Below are positions 47,001-60,836 of a stretch of 64,000 bases of DNA, one piece after another. The notes under the pieces were generated by a model. That model saw only the letters and a program-made list of their open reading frames with translations, searched no databases and was not told the DNA's origin. The position numbers were made by a program, and so were the translations under genes. Source of the stretch: Mactra quadrangularis (Eukaryota; Mollusca; Bivalvia; Venerida; Mactridae). Position 1 is the stretch's first letter. Each line of letters begins with the position of its first letter. The DNA is taken from contig CM046307.1 in assembly GCA_025267735.1 (NCBI GenBank), positions 58,833,395 through 58,897,394 of the forward strand. The letters run 5' to 3'.

Positions 47001-50000
47001 AACAATGTACATCAACAATAAATAATAAAAGATGATTTTCAGCTAAAATAGATTTAAAGTAATATACAAACCTTATCATTTCTATCAAATTCATTTAACA
47101 TAACTACAGTATCAGAATGATAATCATATAATAATCTCCAGAAATCAGCTACAGTATTTGGTAATGGCATCTGTGTAACTATAAAGGCATCACGTTGTGT
47201 GTAACTCTGTAACAGACAATAATAGTAAAACATATTAACAATATTTCTTGCTGATGAAAGTTTACCATTTTTTCAACTATTACCCCTGGTCAACTAGGGG
47301 TGTAACAATACAGTAAAAAACGTATTGCAATATATTGCATTATGCAAAATCCGTATTGTAATATATAGCAATACGTACCGGTTTTGGGGGTAGACATGCA
47401 AAGCGCGAATTAATGCATGTGCATCATCCTAATTGGATTAGCATAACGTGCATAGGTGTATTTTTAAATGATCTTTATTCAAATGTTTGAATTACTTGTG
47501 TAAAATGGTCTATATGTTAGAAAAATGAGTACTTTGAAACAGACTTTTGAGGATGTTTATTCTCTCATTTGACTAAATGTTTATCCTTTAAGGAACAATA
47601 AGATGATTTCAAGTATTCAACACATTTTAATTCTAATTTAAACATTTAACTTTTAGACTTTGTTCAAAATAAACAGTGTGACACACAACTACAAAAACCG
47701 GTTCAAGGAAAATCGAACTGGTTAAAAACTGTTAGAATTCATATTGCAATATTAAACAGTATATCGGTTAACCGTTACACCCCTATGGTCAACTGATATC
47801 TATCAATCTCCCTCAGGCATCTTTTACTCTGCTTATAGATCTATGTTTCATGTTGATGCACATTCACCAACTTTAATGCAATTTCCCATGGTTATCAGAC
47901 TACTGGAATGTATCTTTCGATCTTTCTTTGAAGTCTTTAACACCACTGACGTGCAGCTGACACATAGGTGCAATGAAATTATACAACACTCATTGGTACC
48001 TATTTACATCTGAATGGAGTGAAGCAATCACAATTAAATTTCTAGCTCAAGGAAATTATAAGTGCCTGGTCAAATACTAAAACTCCTGACTTATAATTTC
48101 AGCATCAATTTCATATGAATAGAACCAATTCTGATGTCCTAAAGGTCCTGAATTTTAGAACCAATCAACAATGGAGCCAAGTGGGGAATTATTCACATCT
48201 TGAGTTCCAAGAACCCTTGATTCAAAATAACACCCTCAAGGGACTAAGCTTACTAGGTAGACCACACAAAGTTTTGTTAAATTTTATCTGACAGTGGTGC
48301 ATAAATTAACCTCACGATATGAATATTTAAATGGTAATTCTGGACTTACGATCAATTATAATAATATTTAAATCAGCAAGGTTAATGTTTGTGTCACTGA
48401 CAGTTGAATTAAATTAATTAAACAATAGGAATAAATTCAACTTACAGGTAAGAAGACAGCATTTATAAAATCATTACATCCATCTACAGGTGTTAATAGA
48501 TGAGGACGAAATCTATCAGCAGGTAATATATTTCTAAATCTACTTTTCTGCATATTGATAGAATCTGTAGCAGCATTACATTCATCTCTTTCAATCATAG
48601 GTGTCAACTTCTCTAAAGTCTGTAAAATCAGTAAGTTATTACATAATAATAATAAGTCAAGCACTGACAACAATTTTCTATAAAAAATGAAATTATCTTT
48701 TTTTCCAAATTTACTTTCTCAGAAGTAACTTTTTCTGTTTTCCTTCAAATTTTCTGTTGTTCCTGATTTCAACACCACATGTCAAGTGTACACCAGTGTT
48801 GATAATACTGATACTTTCCTGCTTTCATACTCATATATTGCAATATGTTATCTGACTTTAGTAAAGTTCTATTCTGTTCAGACAAAAACAAAAATTTTAC
48901 CTATTACAAGAATGAAGTGTATAGCAATGATTCATTATTCTGATAAATAACTGCATTACACATAGCAATATGTGGCAATAATACTTGTACTGTACTTATA
49001 CTGAGACACAACAAATTTCACTAAGTAAACAATAAATATAATTGAAACCAGCAAGTGGTTGTATTGTGGAAATTGTAAGAAAGAACTCTTCGATTTGAAG
49101 GAGGACTTTAAAGTTAAAACCCCTAAGGTACCAAACTGACAAAAAGACTCCAAACATCAGATATAAATAAACCTATTCACTGCAAAAATTCTCTTAAAGA
49201 CCTAAAAACCCCACACACAAAAAACCAGGAAAAACTCATAAGCCTGCTTTCAATAATCTAAATTGTAGGAATTTTAACAAAAAAGCTGAGACAGAGATGA
49301 ATACAAACCTCAAACTGATCTTCAAGTTGTGTTGAAGCAGGTTTATCTGGTTTTAATGTACACATTTCTTCATATACCTCCGAGAATGTAGCATTAGATA
49401 TAGTAGTCTCCCCTGATAACAAGGCATCTAATACAGCTTCATATACAAAACTATATTGTTGCTGAAATATATCAAAGTTTTATATGTATTTGACATGTTT
49501 ACATAGATTTTATAAACAGAAGAATATATTTTTCCATACAGAGGAATATATATCAGCACAGAACAGAACATACATTTATTCACAAAAACTTTACAGCTTC
49601 TACTGTTTAACAATAATAAACATACAATGATTACATCTATATATCTCAGTCGTATTTATCACATTGTGTAGGTAGATAAGACAACAAGACTTTAAATATC
49701 GAACTGAGACCATGACAAGAAACTTAATGTTGAGCCTAAAAAATGAAACAATCATATTCATTATAAACAGCATTTGATTTGTTTTAACATGAACTAGATA
49801 TCTAAGAGGTAAACATAGTGACAAAGTTTAGTGATGGGATGTAAAATGTGACTTTTTTCTTTATTAATTATTTTGGTCAATTTAACAAAGTTGTTTGCCC
49901 AACTTCAATCAGTATTCAACTTGTCAAGAATTTTATCAATAAGAAAATTCTGACCAAGTGTAATTAATTTGAGCATGATTTAACCCTGTGACTTTGTTTT

Positions 50001-53000
50001 TGGACAGTTGAACAACAGACATCACAAAAAGCATCAAGAGCTGATTTTCTAAGCTACAAAAACATAAATGAATCAGTGATAATATAAAGGAACATACCCA
50101 AGTTTGTATCATATTAACTCTGTTACTTCTCATAAGTTGTGCACATTGTAACAGATCTATAATACCTTCATTTTTAGCTTGTTGTAATAAATAATCTACT
50201 GATATATAAGTACCACTTCTACCTATACCAGCACTGAAATAGGAGAAAAAATATACTAGGACGAAAAAGAAACGCCGGGTACATAAAATATGCAACACAT
50301 GTCCGGCCGTGTTTCGCAAAACAAGAAGGGTCATCGTTAAAAGGGGGTATTTTTTCACATAATCAGCATCGGAAATCGATTGAAACTTCAACAGCTGGTT
50401 CCATACAGATGACATTTCATACAAAAATAAATATAATAATCCAATAATACAATTTATCCCTTAAAACAATCATTATAGGTTACCCGGTGTTTCTTTTTAG
50501 TCCAAGTATATACTTATCACACACGGTTACTATAGTAACAAAACATTGCATTTTGCCTTGTAATTACATGCATGTCTTTATGGCATTATAAATGATGCAA
50601 AGACAAAGAGAATGTTACGTGGGCTGCTATACTATTTTTTTTAGTTTGAACATGAATCAAGGTCTTACCACTATGATTAATCACAGTTGAGTCTGTTTCC
50701 TGGTACCACAGTACTGAGCAGTAAGGGTAAAGTTTCTTGCTCAATGAAACAACAAGGTGAGTTATGGATGTTACATGAACCAAAGTGGATCAGGCTCTCC
50801 AATGATTAGCCACCAAACATTGTAACTGCTCAGCAACACCTGCTCCTAAAGAGGTTAAATTGTTATCGCTGATGCTCAGCCAAATTAAATCAAGACTGTG
50901 CTTCATTCAGGAGGTTTTACCAAAATAAGGTAACCTCATAATACTATAAGTGCAGTGTACCTACCTGCAATGTACCAATATAGGTGCTGTACTATCTGAA
51001 TTATATTGTTGTACTTTACGGCGGAAATTAAGTAATGTAGTAGGATATGTTGGGGCTCCATGATCAGACCATGATGTAAAATGAAACTGTTTTATTATCC
51101 TAGGACTTTTAGCCTGAAATTAAATGATTAGAAGTTTAGATTTTACTTTTACCAAAAATGATCATAAACTGCAAGATTTAGGGAATTGTTAAGGTGACCA
51201 TGTTTTTTCTTCATTTACAAAAAGGCAAAAGGTTGCAATCTGGTAATAGGATAGCATACTTTCAGGTTCAAAAAAGTTGGAGCACTTTGGGTTAAATTTT
51301 GGGCAAAAACATCTGTCTCAAGTGTGGACTGGAGGCTAAAAGTTACATTTTTCACCCATTTTGTCCCATCCCAGCATTTCTATTGAAACCAGGGTTTAGG
51401 CTGAAATGGCTGTATCTTGCAACCTAAACATTCTGGCCAAGTTGCAACTCCCCCAAACAAATAGTGACAAAATAAAAGAATTTCAACTATGACTCATAGC
51501 ACTTAAGTGGCAAATACATAGATTGTATAAGTAAATTTTAGGCTAAGTTAAAACTAGTAGTGGGTCAAGTACCAAGTATTGATAAGATGTCTAAAACTTA
51601 CCACTGATATAGTAAATGTCCTAACTATAAAATCGGTATATTCAGCTGTATCTAAAACTTACCACTGATATAGTAAATGTCCTAACTATAAAATCGGTAT
51701 ATTCAGCTGTATCTAAAACTTACCACTGATATAGTAAATGCCCTAACTATAAAATTGGTATATTCAGCTGTATCTAAAACTTACCACTGATATAGTAAAT
51801 GTCCTAACTATAAAATCAGTATATTCAGCTGTATCTAAAACTTACCACTGATATAGTAAATGTCCTTACTATAAAATCAGTGTATTCAGCCGTGTCTATA
51901 ACTTACCACTGATATAGTAAATGTCCTAACTATAAAATCAGTATATTCAGCTGTATCTATAACTTCTACTGTAACATCACCATATGTTAAACTACCCTCT
52001 GATGGCCAATACTGTTCGCACTTTTTCTACAATGATAAACATTGTAAATTAGAGAAATGTAATTAGTATGTATATTGCATTGTATGTATTGCATAGCATT
52101 GTTTCTTAATCAAAATCTGGGTTCTAACAATTTGACAATCAACCTAGTAGTCACGTGATGAACGACCTACATGTATGATGTCACACCATGTGTGACGTGT
52201 AACGTATTCTCTTTGTTTTCAACTTGTTCAGATGTTCTGTTTGATAGATAGTATGTAAGCTTGTATGTGGGTATAGTGTGTATGTGAAATGAGGGATGGA
52301 GAATACGGCATTTGTTACATTTATTGTTCAGATAAACATTGTTCATTATATGTTGTTGTTGTCACTGTGACGTATATTTAAGAAAATGCAAATTCTTTGA
52401 GTATGAAAATGCCCAACATTAATCAAGTTTTGTTTTCAAATTTTATAGCTTACCCAGCTTTTTCAGCAACTTTTTAATAATATCATTAACTTCAAGACCA
52501 ATCTTTCGTCCTTTTACAACCTTACTGTACCTGGAGAAATTTTAACCTCGTGATATGAGCTTTAAACCTGTTTCAAAACTGTTTCAAAAGTTGACAAATA
52601 CTTTACTTTAAGAGCAACAGTAGTAAGGAGAATGGTCACACAGAGATTTTTATTACCAAACTAAATAAAGATACTCATTTCAGAATTATCATGCAAATGT
52701 TATAAATTTCTACAGCCATTCTCTACCATTGACTCTTAATCATGTACAGCAGTTGTCAGACACTCACGAAGGTTTGTGCCTAGCAACTGGTTAACAGCTA
52801 AATCTAGAGATTTGGCCTTTCCAGAAACAGTGAGTATGTTGACAGACCTCCAAGATATGACCCATACAATCTGTTGCAATAACGTAAAACCAACCCAAGA
52901 AAAAAATGTTATAAAAGTTTTTCTAACCTTATAAGTCTCTACTAGATTAGTTAACATTACTATTTTAGTAACTTTTTCTTGCCAAACCATTCTCCAAAAA

Positions 53001-56000
53001 TCTGACAACATTGCTTTGTTAGGTCCTGAAATAAAACATTGTAATAAAATTTAAGTAGAAATGACACATATAGATAAAGCATTCAAAAGCTATGCAGAGG
53101 GAACATTTAATTTTTAAGATATTCAATGTTAATCATCAATCTAGAAGTTTCATTGACTTATCCCTATATACCTTCATAATACATTCTAGATATCTGTGCT
53201 CCTTTTCACAAAGATTCTTACAAAATTTTTTTTCGTAAGTCAATTTCATATAATTAGCAGTTCAAAGTCAGAGTGATAATAAATATAACTATGATATGAT
53301 ATTGAAAAGGTATACAAAATTCTACACAATTCTATAATATTTGAAATTGATATAAGCCAAAAATGAGCATATTATTAATGTTTCTTGCTTTTAACTTACG
53401 AAGATTTTTTTCGTACATGTAAGAATTTTTGTGAAAAGCACCACTGAACTATTGAGTGCTACAATGTACTCACAAGTATCTCAAATCAAAATGAGTTAAC
53501 CCAACTCCAGTCAAACTATACAATAATACCATAATGATAAACCTCTGCAACTATGTCTTTTAGCAAGAGATTGTAGAAAATCATATTAAAATTTAATTAA
53601 GAATTTAAATGTATGATATTACCTTGTGATGCAATGTATGCTTTCTTTGTGTAATAACCCTGCAAGAAAGAAAACACACAATATAAAACTAAAATGTCTA
53701 AGTGTTCTTATTTCTACAAATGAATTATACTACGGTACTCACCAAAAGTTTGGAGACAAAAAAATTTAAATTTCATTGATTATTTTCATTGGAACCATAT
53801 GATTTTCAATATATTAAATATAGTTGATGATTAAATGTGGACAAATTTCTTGAATTCATCACATTTATCATATTCAGAATCTGATAACTCAAAGCCTCCA
53901 AAACCAATGTCAAAGTAACTGTTTTCAATAACATAAATTTTAAGCTACCTTGATAGTCTCAACTACAAGTAGTACCATTACAAAAAAATAAGCAAAACTA
54001 AAAATCTGTGAGCTAATGCTCACTAGTGATACCCCCGCAAAAATCTAAAAATATGCGACAAACAGGAAGTAGATGAGCAAGGAGCATGAAATCGCTTTAC
54101 AGCACATGGGACTATGGGATGAAGCAATATGCAAAGTATTAGGCTGCTGCATGTTATAGTTGCTGAGAAAACTGCGACGGAAATTTTGTAACGGACGGAC
54201 AGACGGACGGACGGACGGACGACCGAAACGAAATTGAGGGCCATTAAATAAAGGGCCACTTAATAGAGGGCCATCAAGCTATGTTCTACCGATAAGGAAT
54301 AAAGAGGCGCCGGGCAAGGGGCCACATTTAAGGATAAGAGGACGACGATAAAGACATACAGGGCCGCTGAATACAGCGAAACAAGAATGTTTAAAACAAG
54401 AGTGACTCCTAGTTGAAAACATGTATGATTGAGACAGATCACTCTAAGAAAGGTGTAAATGTGCACTACCAAAAATAAATATATAAGTATCTAATTGCAT
54501 AAATAGAACAAGAGTTCATTTCATAATAATAAATAAGGGGCCAATGGCCCTTTATTTAACAAAATAAAATTAAAAAGAAAAAAAGAAATGGCCCCTTAGT
54601 TCATTCACTCCAAGAAAGAACTTGCAAAGTTACAGGTATGAAAGATGTTTTTCAGGGCAAGTTGACAAATAAGGGGCCAATGGCCCTCTATCTTTAACAA
54701 AAAGAAATGGCCCCTTAGTCCATTCACTCCAAGAAAGAACTTGCAAAGTTACAGTCATGAAAGATGTTTTACAGGGCAAGTTGACAAATAAGGGGCCAAT
54801 GGCCCTCTATCTTTAACAAAAAGAAATGGCCCCTTAGTCCATTCACTCCAAGAAAGAACTTGCAAAGTTACAGTCATGAAAAATGTTTTACAGGGCAAGT
54901 TGACAAATAAGGGGCCAATGGCCCTCTATCTTTAACAAAAAGAAATGGCCCCTTAGTCCATTCACTCCAAGAAAGAACTTGCAAAGTTAGTCATGAAAGA
55001 TGTTTTACAGGGCAAGTTGACAGATAAGGGGCCAATGGCCCTCTATCTTTAACAAAAAGAAATGGCCCCTTACTTAGTCCATTCACTCCAAGAAAGAACT
55101 TGCAAAGTTACATGTATGAAAGATGTTTTACAGGGCAAGTTGACAAATAAGGGGCCAATGGCCCTCTATTTAACAAAAGAGAAATGAAATGGCCCCTTAG
55201 TCCATTCACTCCAAGAACAACCTTCTCTTACACTTCATGCAAAGTTACATGTATGAAAGATGTTTTACATGCCATTTGTAAAGGGCAAGTTGACAAATTA
55301 TGTTTATCTATATAACTAAGTCATGGCCATATCCAAGGTCTTAATTACCTTATGGGGACTTGGGCCAGTGCCCTAAGGTAGGGGAATGTTGGGATATATG
55401 GGGACTTTGCCTGTAAAAATAATACTTGTGATGTTAGGTAGTATATATTTCATTTTGCAATAAGCAAATTTCAGCAGGATGATGCAAATGGTTTCATACT
55501 AAAATAAATGGGGGTGGGGATTTTTTTTAAAATAGGGGAAAAATGTATATTCAATGGGGAGAGGAACAGGAACGTAATTTTACCAGAAAGAAATTGTGAA
55601 ATGAGGGCTTTGCGGCCCCTTATCCCAGAATACTACTGATGGCCCACAATTCCTTTTTGGTCACCCGAAATGACAAAATTTTGTTTCTTAACCCTTTATA
55701 AACTTCACAGGCAATTTTGACCTTAAATCTTCATTTATGGACCAGTGATAAGTGATTTTGACCGTAATTGGAATAATGGGCCATTTTTTGTTTTTGTTTT
55801 TAATTTTTAATAGAGGGCCAATGGCCCCGTATTATATTGTTTCAAAATGAACTCTATTGTTCTCTTTTGTTCTGTTTAAAGTTAAATGGCCCCCTATGAC
55901 TGGATAAGTGTAGATATTTGGAAATTACTATTGATATGAAGTGTGAACAAAAGGATCTGACCTACTGTTGAGTAAAATGTTACATGTCTAATTTATGACC

Positions 56001-59000
56001 TGTGATGATTGTTTTTCACATGTTCAAGTGGTGTAAAAATATATTATAAATTTAAATATGATTGAGAATGGACAATCTCAAATTTAAAAGTCCATATGGG
56101 TGGCAGGTAAAACCTATATACACGACAACGCCTCACTGCAAAGACTATGGTCAATGAATATTGCTATATTGACGATACATGCATGATTTATCTTTCCTGA
56201 AGTGCAATGATCCATTCCGAAATTAATAATTTACCAGTAGACAATCAGACCTGTCAATCATTAATTTTTCATTATTGGATTATCTAATCAAATTGTTTTC
56301 CAAAGGATCATTTTTTTTCCATTGGTAATTAAAAAAAAACAACAGCATAAACAACATCCCCCCAACTTTATTGCATAATGACAGTTTATGAAATTTTAGG
56401 TAATCATCCCAATCATAATTATTAATTAACACAAAGTCAAAACCAGGTTACAGGTAAATGAATGACCCCCACTAAATGCTGGTATTACAGGGTAAGTATC
56501 TAACATATTCAAAACACAGTACTGAGAAGGAATAAATGAAGATGGCAAACAGAGTTCTATAATAAAAGGGTCAAATGACATAAGAAACAAGTTATTTTCA
56601 AAGCATGACAAACAAAAGTAATAAATTATATTTTCAGAAATGTTTCAAAGTGCAATTATAACTTTTATTTACCTTCCAGAACCGCTGAATTTCTTAAATA
56701 TTTTGGTTGAAAAAAACATTAGCATACTTTTAAATCTTTTTTATAAAGAATGTGTGCCTAAAAATCATCTGTTCCAATACTTAAAATTCACATGCTTGCT
56801 TAAAACTAGAGTACAATTGCAAAAAATCCAGTGTGAAATACTTCTAGTAAGTAGCACAAACTCGCGAAAACTGTTTCAGTAAGGGAGGTTACTCTAGTGG
56901 TAATTAGATCACTCTGACCACACTGGCAAACATCCAATCAGATTTCGTGATTTACTTTCAAGAACGGTAACTCTTACTGTCAATTTCTGATCATTAGTGA
57001 CAGTCCAAAGTATATCACTTATGGACATGGACACAATTAACAAGGGGCCTTCTGTAATTTTTATTTGGACACATTTTGATGGCCCTCTATAACAATTTTA
57101 GCGAATAAACAGGGGGCCATGGCCCCTTGCCGTAAAATGGCCCTTTATTATTCTTTACACAACTAAAAAGGCCCTCAATTTCGTTTCGGTCGCACAGACG
57201 GACGCACGCACGGACAAGGGTAAAACAGTATACCCCCCTCTTCTTCAAAGCGGGGGTATAAAAAGCATTTCAAAATAAATGGTAATCAAACTTTTTATAA
57301 AACCTATGTAGTAGGCTTACGAAGTGAAAATGTCTCCAAACTTTTGATGGGTACTGTATATACAATATGCAGAAATTAAATTGTATAGTCACTCCTAGGA
57401 AATGCATTTTGTAGAAATTACAACACATTAAGTTGGTTAAGTTATCCTGATACATAGAACATATTTCAAATAAACAGATCTATGGTAAAATTCTAACAGA
57501 AGTCCAATCTTGCCGAAAAATAAAACCATTGTTAAAACTTAAGTCTAAATAATCAAACATAACTATTTATAATAGTATAATATTACTAAGTATGGTGTTA
57601 AAAACTTCACTCAGGTTCAAAACAAAATGTATAAAACAAAAATTATAAAGGATAAATAGTTACATAATAATAGAAACAGTAAATTCACAATCTCATTAAA
57701 ATTAGACTAAAAAGCTCTACTTCTGTTCTGCCAAGTTTATCATGTTTACTAAAACTTTCAAACTTGCACCTAGAGATGTCAAACTTAGATAACTTTAAAA
57801 ATTTAACATCACATACTGGCTGATAAAAAAGACTAAGGGCATGTTCCACAAGGCGATCGCTAGCTAGCACTTTTTGAAAGTGATTTTTTGTAGCATAAGA
57901 AAGGTTTGCTTCAAGCTAGCAAATCCAAGATGGCAACTTTCTCATACAAAAAGTTAAGAATTGTAACAAATGAAAAATATTTAAATCGATTGTCACCGTT
58001 AGTATTCTATTTTACCACTTATGAAATATATGCATAAAATAAAATATACATCAGTATTCTTGAAAAAGAAACACGTTCCCACACGGGGCAGCCATTTTGA
58101 TATAAGCAGAAGTGTTCCGAATTCAAAGTTACATAGACACAAGATTCATAGCAAGATCCTCAGAGGGTATTAGGGTATCAAGGTTAAAAGGTCAAAATTT
58201 TCAAAATTCTTAATTTCACTATTTCAATAGCTTTTACATAGAAAATGAACCCCTAGATAGGTCCCAAAACTCCTGGGGTCCATATTATCAACAGTCTTAT
58301 GACCTATTCTAGTTGTATATCCTTCTATATTGTAATGTATTATCATACTTAGATATTTGATAATACACTGCCATGAACTTCAAGATCAGTCTAGAAAATC
58401 CCCCCGGTAGTTATGTTTGTTTGATCTAATTTGAATGAGATTGATAAAATGATAAGACTTACATCTAAGTAGTTAGCATTGACATAATCAGAATTAGCAT
58501 CATGTGGTAGTAAATTTAATACAACTCTAGAATGATCATCTGAAAACATAGATATAATATTTTCATGCTTATATAATATCATACATTCACACCATCATCA
58601 TCATCAGAATACAGTTAGGAGTAAGTAGTATATTTTTTTAAGAAATTAAGGACAGGACAAGGGAGGAGAGAGTATAAACATCAGCATAGAGTTACACAGG
58701 TAAGGGCTCAAAGATTTCAAAATCATAACTCATGTGGCCAGTTTCCTAAGCATATTGCTAGCAAGCACTTTGCCCCTGGTACCCTCAATTTGATAACGCA
58801 TTCTTATTACTTTTGTAATAAGAAGGTAACCAGTGGATGAAGTGATAGGTAGCAACTTTTTTGGTCCCACATTCCTTAATGTCAGAACCAGTTCTGAAAA
58901 TTTCACCAATGGACTTAGGTGTAAGTATTACTGCTTTAGAATTCACATAGAGTTGAGGATGCATGAAATGAGACAGGATGCAAGGTGGAAAAAATGTGTT

Positions 59001-60805
59001 TCAATACAAATATTTTTCAGAGAAAGTAGAGAGAACAGGTAAGAGAAAAGGGGGGCACAATGAGGCACCTTAGTATTTAGATTTTGAACAGTCTCTAATG
59101 CAAGGACTAGTGATATTTTCCAAGTTTAGAATTTACAAAAGTCTAAGAGGAACAATCTATATTTCAAACATAGCAAATGGAAATTCAACATAATAAGGCA
59201 TCTATCATTACAGCTAAGAGTCAAATCATTTTATTAGTTTTTTCAGAATTGCAATCACACACATTTTTTTCAAACCATGCATCTAACTTTATCATGCATA
59301 AAAAAAATATAAATTAATGTAATTACAGACTTTACAAAGGCATTATTTAATATATACTAAAAGTAGTCACATGATAAAGTAGAAAAGAGTTCCAGTATAT
59401 ATTAAGGAAGGGATGAGATGCAGATCAGGCCGAGACAAGAGAGGAGAGTAGAATAAAACAGGACCAGATATGATCAATACTAAAAAACAAGGATATGGAA
59501 GACAGGAGTCATACTTACATGCAATAATATCAGCATATCTATTTTTAGGTTTATTTTCAGGTTTCAAAGCAGTATGACATAAAGCTAACAAGCCTGTAGG
59601 TAAACCCTGTAATATTTACATAATATACAGTATAATTAATGTACAAAATATGTTTTACTCTTATATAAAAGAACAACCAAGACTTGATCATTGCATTTTC
59701 ACAGCCCATTCATCAGATGGAAGAAGTTACAGTGACCTTAAATCAGTGACCTTACTCTTCATGCAGTTATGGTGTCAGACTTGGTGCTAATCAATGGTCT
59801 GTCAGTTCAGATTTGAACTCTCTCCATTTGGATGCCTCTTAGATAGTTTCTTTAAAAAAGATAAATTCTGTCCTAATTATTACATACTGACAAAATAGAA
59901 AAAGATTTGCAGACTATTTCATATATATAAGTTGTACAATCTTAATCAAGTTCGTCTGAAATTCTCTCAAAATTCACTTGAATGATACCTTTAGAAAACA
60001 ACTATTCTGTACTAGAAAGTGTAAGTACAAGCTGAGGGAGGGCACTTAATAGACCTCAGACACATTTTTTTCAAAAAGGTTTTTCATTTCATCTTTTAAG
60101 ATTTCATCATTGACAGTGAGCATTTTTCCTGTAGAAAGCACTTTCCAATTAACTACCTAAGTATTGTCCATCTACTTCAAGACACATCTGTTTCCAATAG
60201 AAAGTAGAACTTCAATTCAGAGGTGGAGCTTTGCAGTCAAAAGCTGTACATTACATTACCCAGTCTCAGAAAATGACTCAGAGCTTTGATATCTGCCTAA
60301 AATCAGAAAATCTCATCCCCACAATAAGTACTGAAAGTATATGTATGTTGAGAGAGGAGGGGGAGCAAAAATAAACTTAAATCACATCAAAATAGTAAAC
60401 AATATAATACAAGAAAACAATTACCCCATGTTCAGCTTTCATTATAGCATGTTCATTCTCCTTAGCTTTAATAATAAATGCTTGTAAATCTTCCACTTTG
60501 ATAGGGTTAGTTAATGTTTTAGTGTTAACATTAACATATATAGGTTCTTCTTTGATAGATTTATCATATATACTGTCTTCTTCTATAACTGGTCCATCTA
60601 CTTCTACTGAAACAATTAAATAATAAATATACAGGTTGTTTGTAACAATGTAGTTGTTTTATATTAGTCTTCATTGTATTATTTTTTAGTTTATCATCTC
60701 TTAACCATTTTCATTTTCATTTAACTCTTATTTCCTAATTATGCATATGATTGTGAAGCGCTTTTGAACATATATTCAATATGAAAAGAGTGCTATACAA
60801 ATGCC

Positions 60806-60836
<31 letters not shown>

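Larger units (their letters stand above)
53731..57358. mobile_element. mariner-like MITE split by a larger element
   Basis: The outer inverted repeat TACGGTACTCACCAAAAGTT.. (53731-53762) pairs with the complement at 57329-57358 (..AACTTTTGATGGGTACTGTA) and is bordered by TA on both sides, as in Tc1/mariner elements. Without the inner element (54028-57260) the outer one would be about 400 bp. It lies in the intron between the 37-bp exon and the next exon upstream. Confidence 0.8.

Noticed and set aside
49936..50424. 162-codon minus frame as a single exon
   Set aside because: Only 50098-50233 is exon. Flanking parts read through a good acceptor (CTATTTCAG) and donor (GTATGT) and do not resemble PTP sequence.
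54023..54259. 78-codon minus frame with RPSVRLSVR
   Set aside because: Translation of the (GACG)n tract and transposon end.
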